A stretch of 64,000 nt of DNA from Trileptium ribeirensis (lineage: Eukaryota > Nematoda > Enoplea > Enoplida > Thoracostomopsidae), in the NCBI GenBank assembly GCA_030248225.1, contig JASANE010017530.1, positions 124,001 to 188,000 on the forward strand, given 5' to 3'. Below, in pieces: positions 40,201 through 52,600 of the stretch. The notes beneath the pieces were generated by a model. The model worked only from the letters and a program-made list of their open reading frames with translations. It ran no database searches and was not told where the DNA came from. The translations under genes were made by a program, and so were the position numbers. The number at the start of each line of letters is the position of its first letter. Positions within the stretch are counted from its first letter, which is position 1.

Positions 40201-43200
40201 GGGTACCCGTTGCGACACCTGTAGCAGGTTTCAGGTAGCTCGTTTTGCATAGAGACATCGATATTTGAAAAATTCCGGGTTTTTTATGTCGGAAGGGGTC
40301 TAGACACTGTACATACGAGAACGTTTCATTTTGGCTTCAAAAATGGTGTTTCAATAGTACATGCTTTCGTGAAATGACCCATATTTATTTTTACGGATCA
40401 ATATTTTAGATTTGAAAAAATGATCAGCGGAATGTACCTCGGCGAAGTCACACGACAAGTGCTGGTCAAGCTAACCCAAGATGGCCTCCTGTTCAGCGGC
40501 GTCGGTTCCGAAGAACTATTCACACATGGCGGCTTTCCGACCAAATACGTTTCTGAAATGGAAAAGTACGAGTACAATAATTTATTATATATTAAATATT
40601 CTGTCGAAAACTTCATTATTACTATTAGTGTTATTGGTGGGTTGTAAACCCCAATGGTTAGGCTTTTTATATACAGTACTCGCCACATCGAACTGTCGTC
40701 TCATGAGCTAGCGAGCAGCAAACGAACAAAAAACATAGATTTAAATAAGTAATTTTATTTTTCCACGGGCAAATCGCGAGCGAGTTGCGATCAGTTGTGC
40801 CGAGTACTGTATCTAGGATTGAACAGACGGTGGGTGGGAGTCCTTGTACGACATGTTTACTGCTGCAAAATGTAAGTACTATATAATTTGTAAATCGCGT
40901 AGATATTGTCATTGTAAAGCCTATGGCCACAACCTATTTTAGTGTTCCAAAATACAGTCACCGACAAAACTGTGTGCATAAATAACGAACGCAAAACGCT
41001 AACGAATGTAAGCGCAAACGAGCGTTGTACCGCTCATTTGATAAACGGGTGTTGCGTTCGTTTTTGTGCACTTATTTTTGTCCGTGACTGTTGTATTTAT
41101 AAATAAGCGCATCGGTCGGCGAAATTTGAATTACCATCAAATCTGGGCTTCAATTATTGATTCGGAAAACAAGACCCGATTAGGAGAGCCTTAAGCATAG
41201 CTATGTAATAAAAACCCTCATAACTTTACATAAACGGGTGCCAATTCCTTTAGGCCGTCGGCGTCGTACTTTTAGTTTAAACACCTGGCCAAAAATATTA
41301 CAAAGCGTAACTATGGACCTATCATTTTGCAATAAAATAATATTATGGGTTATTTTTCCTTCTAGAAAGCTGTGCATTTGTAATATCGACGTGACGCTGC
41401 TGCATTACGCACTTCCCTAACGTAATGCCCATACGATCCCGGCTATCGTGACTTCAAGGGCGGACCTGATGGGTTTCAATTACGCGAATGTCTTTTCCCA
41501 CGCGAGTCAGGCCCAAGAAATGACGGAGCTTAGCAAGCCGCAGGAGCGCTTCACAGGATGTGTTCTGATCCTGCCGGACGGGTTGCGCACGTAGTCTACG
41601 AGGTACTACCTTTGAGGTCCCCAGGGAGGTCGGCTCCGTCACCTGCTCACAGGCCAAAGAGACCGTACCACTATTCCCTATCCACGTCCAAACCCGGGAA
41701 GTATAAAATTCTTTTGCACTTTCTAAAATGGGCAATTTATTTAGTTTTGTTTTAGCCAGTGGCCCCCACTAGGGTCCGACAAATCCCTAGACGTTTAACG
41801 TCGGATCCGCGCGTGTATGAATTCCTTATTTTGGGTGCTCAGCGTGGGTTTACGGTTTTTTCAATATGCGAGTCGCACCAGTCGTACCTTTACAACAACA
41901 ATAATTAACAAAATCATTTGTAATCGGCGAGTCACGCTGAGGTTTGTTTCTTCGATGCGCGTGTCAAACCTGAACGTGGGTCGTCGATTTGGGGTGACGG
42001 ATTTCAAACCCCTTCGATTCCTATCGCTACTATGGGTCAACAAAACACACAATGCGGGTTTTCAGTGAGCTTTTATTGATGAGTTGCACAAATACTTATG
42101 GGTACACTGACAGATACGTACTGTACGGGCAGATACAATAAGCGTTATGTCATTTTTATAGCACGCTAGTACACTATGAGCAGAGCTTCAATTGGGGAGG
42201 ATTGCGGAGTCATCGCCTTTTTCATTGAGCTCTCACAGCTGAGTCAAAACACGACATATACTGCGAAGCCTTATCTCATGACAGCTGCGTTTACCTTACT
42301 CATGAAAAACAACGGTGGGTCAAATTGAAATCAGTACCGGTGGGTGCTACGGGTAGTTATCCACATAATGAAGGCGCCATCGAAATAACTAGTGGCTCGG
42401 TACTACATTCGCCAACAGGATTGGGTACTCCGATACAACGATAGGTTCAGGTAAGCGAAAGGCGGAACGAGGCGGGGATGCGGGGCTGAGCGTGCAACGG
42501 GACGTTTGCGAGACCTCATCTTGCTCATTCGAATCACAAAATTATGGTACATGATAATCAGTTACGTATATTCGCAATTAGTAGCGATGAGGTGAATCTA
42601 TGACAACGTGATACAACGATGGATACAACAATGCTTAATGATATCATGGCAAGAGTATGAAACATTCCTCGGTACGACTCCTGAATTCTATGGTGTGACA
42701 GCGGTGCGGTACAAAGTTTTCTTTCCTACTCGCATACATGCATACGTGTTCAGAGTGACCTTATAAAATTTGTAATGGAGCTTCTAAATCGGCTGACTAA
42801 TTTTTTGATATTTAGTTTCTAGGCAATCACTTGGTAAACACATTGGAATCAAGACCTTAATTATACTTAGTCTTTGATCCAGGTCATGACAAAAAACAGA
42901 CGTTTCAAATACACCAACTCGAGTCATAACAGCAGAGAAAAGGAACGATTAGGCGGACTTGCCTTTCGAACAGCGTACGGGGGTCCCGGTAGACTGAGCT
43001 TGGGACTGAATTTTGAGCTTTTCCTAATGCGAAATTTAGTTCCATTTATTATGCGGTTGTACCTTGGATCGTAATTGGAACTAGTAATATTAGAAGCGGG
43101 GTTTCATAGGCCATCGGCATTACTCTAATGGCACAAAAACAACATCATTTTGACTTAAAAACGCTCCCAGATGAGCCATATTTACTACTAAAATTTGGCG

Positions 43201-46200
43201 GTTGTTTCGAGCAGCTCCTGCTCGACAAAGCGAGGCGGCAAATGGAGGCCCCGGTTGACATGATAACCGTAGCCAACTTTTTAGCTGAATCCTACTCGAT
43301 CCGCCTCCTAAAAGCGTTCGGTTCGCACTTTTCAAGCTAAATTTTGAGCACAATTCGATTGGGTCGGAGGGAGACTTTTGAATCCCTAATAACTTTGTAT
43401 TCTGCCAGCCTTTCTCCACTAAACTTTGTACGGTGGCTGTGCTTAACCTTGCTTATCGATTTTCTAGGACCGGGTCAGCGGTCCTCACAAAAATGGTCCG
43501 TCGGGCCGAGGCCCGACAGGCTCGATGTCACATTTAGCGACTTCGATAATCTTGAAATTTAAAATGTTTCCATTGGTAACGTAACTTATCAACACTAGGG
43601 AAATTAATATTTTCCCTTGCCTAACCAAAACGTGTGGAAAAGCAAGACCAAAACAGACTTACGAAAATAGTCGGAATTATGAAATTTGAACTGCAATCCG
43701 AGCGGCGGTCGTGCGGGTCGGATTTTATACTGCCTATAACTTTTGAACCGGCCACGGCTTCGCCGGGCTCAATGGCTTAAACGAAAGGCCTACTGGGCCT
43801 CTATGCCTACAAGAAAAATCGTCAAGATTCCTGGAACAGATGTCAAGTTATTAATGTGTAGAGTTCAGGTAAAAGCGGACCACTATCGGGCCGTCGGGTT
43901 TGTAATTCCAACCTAATAAAGTTGCACTTCGTTATAATATCGGAAAGTAAACATGCTTGCGAAGAAACTGCGAGAATTTCACCAAGATTCCTGGAGGGGA
44001 TCTTGAAATATTCTAATTTTACCCATGTATACACACTTTGACAGGGTCTGGCCACTTCCGGGCCATCGGGTTTGTGATTCCGACCCGATAATATTGGGTT
44101 TAAAAGCGGCGTCCAATAGCGGACATCCCTACAAAGAAACAGCGAAAGTTTCAACCAAATTCCTGGAGAGATTCTTAAAATATTTTAATTTTAATCTTGG
44201 TTTTGTATTCTGGCGGGAGTGATGCCTCTTCAAGGCCGTCGGGTTTATGGTTCCGACTCGGAACCGACATGTTTTAGACTCCTATTCGTTAGCATACATT
44301 ACTACGCAGAAACTGCCAAAATTTGATTAAAATTCCTGGAGTAGGTCCTAAGATTTCTTCGGTTTTCCTATTTGGATTGGGGCGAGCCCCTTCAAGGCCG
44401 TCGGGTTTACGATCCCGGCGTAATATTGGAACGTTTTAAGTGCTAAATCAGTGACTCGGACCCTTCTCGAGATCCGGGTAGAATTTGAATTAAATCATTG
44501 GGGTAATTCCTAAGATATAACGATTTCCGACCTGGGCAAGGTATCTCATGCACGGGACGTTAAATCCGGGTGTCTGCTGACATTTCTAATACTAAAATTT
44601 CAGAGGCCGTCGGTGCCCACAGCACCAGTATCTCATCATTAAAATTCAACTGAGTTCCGGCAATAACTTTAGAACTCTCCAATATGTACCTTTATCCTAG
44701 ATTCTTTTTCACAAAAAGAGCAAAAACGTCGGACAACTTTGTGTCCAGAGAAAACAATAAAACGTAACAAATCCTGAGCAAAAACATCGGTAAGAACTTG
44801 ACAAAATTCGGTGCAACATGACTTCGGATGACTCGGAGTGATAATGATAATTTCCAATCAAGCGCGTTTTGTTTAACCTCGGTCGACTCAAAAATATTTT
44901 CCTACTTCCTATCTCGACTCAAGAAATCATGCAAAAATACTCGGCGCGAGTGTCGCGCTTGTTTGTGTCCTAACTCAGCGACCGAGGGAGGTTCAGTTCG
45001 ACTTCGGCGGTTATCTAGAGCGCAGGAGCGGCTCCCTACTGCCAAGGGTCAGAGGGACAAGCTAGGACGGGCGGAGCTATCATGTAAACGTTAGTATGGT
45101 CAGGGAGTCCATGGAAACTTAACTCACGGTTGGTCATTATAAACTACTCACATCTACCTTAAATATTCTCGGGGCAAGCGCTAACTCACACCAACGTCAC
45201 TCGGTATTCAGCCTATACCTCCCTGTCCACACTTACAAATTCGAATCCCTTGAGTCGGCGTCCATCGCACACGTCCGTCCAATCGCCCAAGCCAAAGAGA
45301 AAACCAAAAAACGAAAATCCATTGACGAATAAACACTGAAGAAGCGTCAGAGCCGGTCTGCAAAACGACCGAACTCTGCGCTGCCGAAGTCGCACTGAAC
45401 GCTGAAATGTTTACGCGTCTCTGCTTTTATATGAAAATTTAAATTTTCAAACTTTTGAATTTCTGGTCGGTTAAAGTGCTGGCTCAGCACTTTTGTTCGA
45501 TTTTCTGATCTAATGTGACCGAATTAGACAAGTATTGTTATCGGCCACATTCCTATCATATTTCTAGAAATTTGATGTGTAAATTTTATATCAAGTTCAT
45601 ATAATAAAGAAGATTTATGGCCTTATTTATACCAATCTAATATAAAACGCTCACAAGACTTATATAAATTTTCTTTGAAACTAACGCGAAACTTCTGGAA
45701 GCTTCCAACAAATTTGGTACAAAGCATCAAACAATGAAGCTACATTATATTAAACTATCGACCTCCATAACAACTTTCAATTTTGTACTAGTTTTATATC
45801 AAACCTACTGATGAGGAGATACTAGAAATTTCTATTAAAATATTGATCCATACGCAGTTAATATAACGACGATACGAACCCGCAATCAGATTTATTTCGA
45901 ACGTTGTTTGCTCAATAGCGCAAAGTTTGGCGGTCCTGTCAATTTAGTACAAAGCTTAAACCTTTATATAGACTTTATACTGGCTGTTAATAGCAAACTT
46001 TCTAGCGGCATCTACTTCAGAGGTACAAAGCTTGCTGGGGTCAAGCTTGTTTACCAACTATCCAGTGGTTCTGCAAGTAGCAACAACTTCACATCTCCAA
46101 GTTACTTACTAAACTAACATTAAGCTTAATACATACATCATATCAAGTTTATATAAATTCGCCGGCTTGCTGATGAGAGGTTCGTTTGAACTTTTAATAT

Positions 46201-47805
46201 TAACTGTACATTAATGCTAAAGGAAGTTTAAGCATACCTGGAAATTAAAATGTTTGTTCAAGAAGCTTGGCATTTGACTATGAACGCTGCAGCCTTATAA
46301 TAGTCCTCGCTGATAAGAGTTTTACTTGCTTAAATTCCGAAAGTTTATATAAAGTTAATTCGCCACTAAAGTTGCTTATATAAATCACTTGTAAAGCTGG
46401 GCAAGTGTGCGTATATACTGAAGGTCAGCGTCTGTCGGAAACGACGCGAGTTAAGTAAACAAACAAAGAAGGAAGGATAAAGGGTAAAAGAAAAAGGGCC
46501 TAGTCCCTTCAAAGATGGCCAGAGTGTCGCGGGAAGTTCGGATTCGGACTCAGTACGTCCGGCCGAACAAAATGATATGTAACAGGACCGTATTCAGTCG
46601 ACAGGGGGGAAAATAGACTCTTGGGGGAGGGTCCATGCCAAAATTTCCAAAAATCGGGGTGTTTAAACGGTTCCCCTGGGTTCGGGGTACACTTTTCTGG
46701 GGAGTTTTATATATATTTGGGTTAGTCTGGATACGGGGAATCTAAGAGGGGTGACACGCCTGTCGGGGCGTTACTTTGAAATCTCCATATGGGGTACCCA
46801 AAAGTGGGCGTAGCGAGACCCGTCCGGGCTCAAATGAAAGCCTCGGGTCTGGGGATTCCAACAATACCACGTATATGCTTTTACGACTAACTTTCGTTGA
46901 GTTATTGAATTAACTGTGTTTTATCAATTTTCGTACCTACATATCCGTTCATAAGTCCGTGGATCCGGGTCGGATTTCCACGAAACCGGTATCATCCGAA
47001 AGACCGTAGAATTTTCCATAAGAAATATTGAGTACAAAATTCTGAAATTCCCGACGGTTCCGGAGTTATGGACCGGAGCCGATACTTTCGGTGCCAAATT
47101 TTCATAAATTTTAACTTTTGTTCCTTATCTCAACCAGCGAAATTGAACGCTGGTAGACGATATTTCGTAAAGCTTAACAAATTACCAGTGTAGCGAGCAC
47201 TGGTAAATTTTATATTTTCAATTTCCTCTTATAATTTTCAGATAATTTTCGCAATTGCTGTTCGCTTTCGGGCGAACAGCCATACCTTCTTGTGGTCCTC
47301 ATTCGTGAGGACGGTCGTGACGGGTGTCCCTCACGGCCAGTAGTTCCTATAAAAATTCGTAACCAATTTCGAGGTCCTACCATTCGGGGTAGGGCCATTC
47401 CTATATATACTTTTATACTGGGTCCAGCGAGGGGAGTCGTACCGTCCTCAAAATTCCTGCGAGATCGCGCATGGCAAGGGTTCGCCAGACGCACTGTGTA
47501 TACCTATAAAATATCGATTTACACGCATGAAAAACCCCTAAAATTCCCTCCAAAATCCTATCAAAAACGTTACGCTCTATCAGTCGTACTTCCATCCTAA
47601 AATTCACAAAAAATACAACCAAATATGACAAACAGGATACATAACATCAAAGTCAAATCCAGGCGCTTTTATGGCCTGCTCCATCCAAATAAAATAGTAC
47701 CATCATAGCACAAAATGATCAATGAACGGTATATAATGACAACGATAGGGCGGCGCTTTTATGGCCTCAACTAATAACAGTAAACGGTATGAATATATAC
47801 AACAA

Positions 47806-47849
<44 letters not shown>

Positions 47850-47936
47850 TATATATATTATATATATATAATATATATATATAATATATATATATATATT
47901 ATATCATATATATATATATATACATATATATATATC

Positions 47937-48025
<89 letters not shown>

Positions 48026-49213
48026 GGTATAACCGGGACCGAAATTTACCGGAACCGGAACCAGCTACCGGAACCGTCCATTTAAACCGGATCCGGAACC
48101 GGAACCGGAACCTGGCCTTCGAAATTTATATATAGTAAAACAGATGATGGAAGAAATGAAGGTATAGTGGATTTAAAATGCATTAAAAATAACTTTTACA
48201 TTAAACTTAATGTATTGCGATGGTATTATTGCCTTTCTGAAACCTTAAAGAAACTGAGGAAGCTAATAATGTTTATTTATCGATCAAATATATCGGTTTT
48301 TGGACATTCAGAGTAAAAAATGTCTTCCACTATACACCATTCCGTATATTGCGTCAAGTCGAATGCGCTTACAAAGCTTGGAGCGTAGAATACACACTTT
48401 CGCTCTGTCTCCAGTCGCCTCCCTTTACTACACATACGTTTCTTGCATGTTCTTCTGTAGGAAACTTAAAATCATTGGTTCATATGATTCTAAGAGAAAA
48501 TAATAGATAGAAGGTAATTTTCTGATCAGTCGTCAGAGACACTGTTTAGGCTAGCGTTGGACAAACAATGCCCGTCAGTTAGATCATAATGATCATAACT
48601 TTCTAATCAGAGTGCTATAAATAGACACAGTGTGATGCTGCTCGCACAGTTTCAATAAATACAGTTCATTGCCAAGAAAGCAGTTTCTAGCTGCGTTGCA
48701 GATAGCGTTAGTTTACTTCAATTTAGACTGATTTACCAAGTTTACAAGCGCACTGGCGAGTGCTTGACGCAATTTATGTTAGCCAAGCATACCATAAGTA
48801 TATACTTCTGCGTAAGCCATAATCTGTTACCGAGTTGGACCGGTTTAATTCAAACGTATCCTACAGACTTCTGGATGTGTAAAATAGCTGCTACAAGCAT
48901 CGACCTGGCTTTGATTTAACAAACTCCTGCAGGTTATTATGAAAAATTCCTGCTCAAATTATGTGCCCTACTTACGTCTCACACGGCAAATTGGTTAGTT
49001 AATCTTTTCTTTTGCTTGGTTGTATTGAGCTTGATCATTGTATAATATATATTACATATCTTTGGATCACAGATGAAGCAAAAAACGTGGAAAATTTCAA
49101 ACAAAATTTTTATACCGGAATTCCAGTTCCGGTATGGTTTTTGCGCTTTGCCGGAACCGCAACCGAAACACGATTTTCGCCGGAACCGGAACCGGAATTC
49201 CGGTTACTCCCTG

Positions 49214-49304
<91 letters not shown>

Positions 49305-49595
49305 TGGTTAACAAATGCTATCCCGATCAATCAGCAGGCTCGTGTACCTGAAAACATCTATGAGCAATAATATCAATTCCACGGTACACAATCATGTGAT
49401 ACAATTATGGTAATATATGTCAAAACGTGCCTTTATGGCCATCAAAAGTATAACGATGATAATGATATCAATGGTACGTAATTCAAGCAGATATCAATGG
49501 TATGTAATTCAAGCAGATATCAATGGTATGTAATTCAAGCAGATATCAATGGTGCCTTTATGGCCAACGATAATATGATAGAAGTCATAACAATG

Positions 49596-49638
<43 letters not shown>

Positions 49639-52600
49639 ATCGAGGCGTGCCATCGGGCACTACAATCAGTATGTATATAGATAGATATAAGCATCTGTAC
49701 ATACGGTTACAATTCCTTGACGATTATCCATCCCTAAAGTAGCAATAACGATACCCATTTTTGACCAAAACAACGTCGGCGGTTCAGGCCGAAATACTGA
49801 AACTGCGAGTCGGTTATATAGCGGGACTCTTTGAACCTAATTATTCCGTTCACCTATATATCGATATAAATGGTGCTATTAAACCTGTTCTGATTACGTA
49901 CGTATATACCTTGATTTCGATTCTGTTTCAATTATTAATATAGATATCCGAGATTTTATGATTTGTTGTAATTACGTACTTACATAACCGTATTGATATT
50001 GCGAGTTATTCCAATTACTGGTTTACGTATATACAGTAATTTCTGGTTTGCGCCAGTTGGGCGATTTATTTATGAGGTGACAACAGGGCTTCATGGTCGA
50101 CGGGTATATATAGAGAAACTCAATATATATTCTTGCGCAATGAGGCGATTAATTGGTTCTGCTTACATAAATGTACATATTGTAAGGCGAGGGTGGGTTC
50201 CGTACCCCTTTTGGGCTATTCCTGTCGGGTGTTCCAGGTTGGGGAGAAACTGGTGACAGAATTCGGAAAAGTTGGCCACTATACACGTGGTCATGATTAT
50301 TGTGGAACTCAACTAAATGTTGACCATTACACTATGGACAGGATTTTTGGTACTCGGAAAAATGTTGTCCATTACAATGTGGACGGGATTTTTGGTACTC
50401 GGAAAATGTCCATTATACTGTGGACAGGATTTTTTGTACTCGGAAAAATGTTGTCCATTATACTGTGGACATAATTATTGGTGGTCGAAAAAATGTTAAC
50501 CATTGCACTGTGGTCAGATTTATTTTTGTTCGAAAAAATGTTAACCATTGGGGTGTGTTCAGGATTATTTGTGTTCGAAAAAATGTTAACCATTGGGGTG
50601 TGGTCAGGATTATTTGTGTTCGAAAAAATGTTAACCATTGGGGTGTGGTCAGGATTATTGTAAATGTTGACCATTATCGTGTGGTCAAGATTATGGGTTT
50701 TCGATAAAAGTTTGCCAATAGGCTGTGGTCAGGATTATCCACTTTCGTAACGATCCGTAAGGATCTGTTACACATTTAATACCAAAATTGCGTATTTTCT
50801 CGGGATCGTTGCGGTAAAGGCCAAATTGTGGCTTTGAATAACAAAATACTAACTACATTACAGGATTTGGGTCCGAAATTGGGATTGTACAACTAATTCT
50901 TGCCTACTGGTGGAGTTACATGGAAAAGCAATACATTGTAATAATTATAATCTTATTGCACATCGTGTATGTATACGTATCGTCTATGAATTGCACAGAT
51001 CTATGTTGTTACGGCAGCTTACAGCAGTCACGAACGGGATTCCGCACACGCTATTTATTGGGTGTGACCGCGACCTCACAAACCTGCTGTGGTGTGTAAA
51101 CATATTGTTGCTTTCTTTGCGTGTCCGTGCGCTGTGGACCATCTAATTCTGTCCGTTACTGCACCAGTAATGTGTACATGTTGATGTTAACTCAACGGTG
51201 ATTACCATTTTCCATTTTGTGCTTACAACACGTAAAATTCGTTATATACAGAGGTTTAAACGGTGCTTACTATATTTTATTTTGTAATTTCTAGCGATTT
51301 GGTCGAAGAAGATCGTACATTCACAGCGACGATGAACATTCTTGAGGACCTTGGAATCGAAGAACTCACGCTCCAAGATTGTGCCCACGTTGCTTGTATT
51401 TGCTCGGTTGTTTCGACGCGTGCAGCTTATATTTGCGCGGCTGGTAAGCGAATAAAAAACTTCGCCTAATTTAGTTTTATAAACTTACTGTACTAAAACT
51501 TTGTAATCAGCTGCTAACCTAGTATAGTTGGCAAAATCGTAATGAAATCGCAAGCAGGCCTGCATTAAATAATAAGCGCTATCATTATGTGGGTCTCAGA
51601 ATGTTTCTGACGGCTTTAATTTGGAACACAAACAGCGATGCATAGATCCATAGAATATTACTCTTCTAAGAGTTGGAAAGCATGAAGCCATTGTGGGCCG
51701 AAGACAAACGGAAAATTTGAAAAATTTAGTAATTTTGAGCACATTATTATATAATTTACGGCAAATTATGGCCAAGTTCCACGTTTGCAAAAATCTATGT
51801 CCCTGTCGGAGCCATCTACATACATTGCGTGCCGAACCTTGGACACAAATGCCTGTTTACCATACGATAATTATTTTTATGGACCACGGGCTGAGAGAGC
51901 GCTAGATAAGTGATGATCAACCAAGTGGGATGTTGAAATACGGCTCAGTACGAGTCATTCTTCCATTTGTCAGAGATGGTAATTTGAGCAGCATAAGATA
52001 ATGAGCATTGGCGCTGATGTCATTTTGTAATCAGAACGTAGTGGAGATTGTGTGTTGCAGGGGTGAAAGTTTTTTAATTCCGTTTTTTGTGTGAGTGGCC
52101 ATAACTCGGAACGGTTTAACCGATATTCATGATTTGGGTCATTCGAAGCGGCATAGTCGATTTAGTGTGTACATCTCCGAGCGTTTTTTAATTTGGGGTC
52201 TGGTTCCGGGGATAAATGTGGAATTTTTACCCCATTTTAGTACCCTTCAAGGAAGCAAGGTTATTTTTATCTTAACTTTCGAATATTTTTCTGTGGTTGT
52301 TTTATTTCATAGTAAAATGATAAATGCCAAACGCAACTTTTTGTTTTTCGATTAAGGCTCTGGTTTTGAACTTATGGTGTTTGAGGTATGGCACCGTCAT
52401 GGTTCCTCGACCCAAAATTCGAAAATTTGTTCTAACGTGCTTGGCGGCTGAAAAGTTTCACCTGGGGGTTGTCGGGCATAAGAAACTCGTTGTCGGTGTT
52501 AGTTTTACGCTGCGAGCCATGGTTCCATGGGTACAGGGTATGCCGCCCCCTTGCTTCGGGGTCAGAGGTCAAAATGAGGGTTTTTACCCCATTTTAGTAC

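Noticed and set aside
41760..42740. LTR retrotransposon
   Set aside because: I looked for a direct repeat pair with TG...CA ends, a primer-binding site or gag/pol motifs and found none.
49012..49370. Open frames with long Ile-Tyr repeats
   Set aside because: They are translations of the (TA)n microsatellite.
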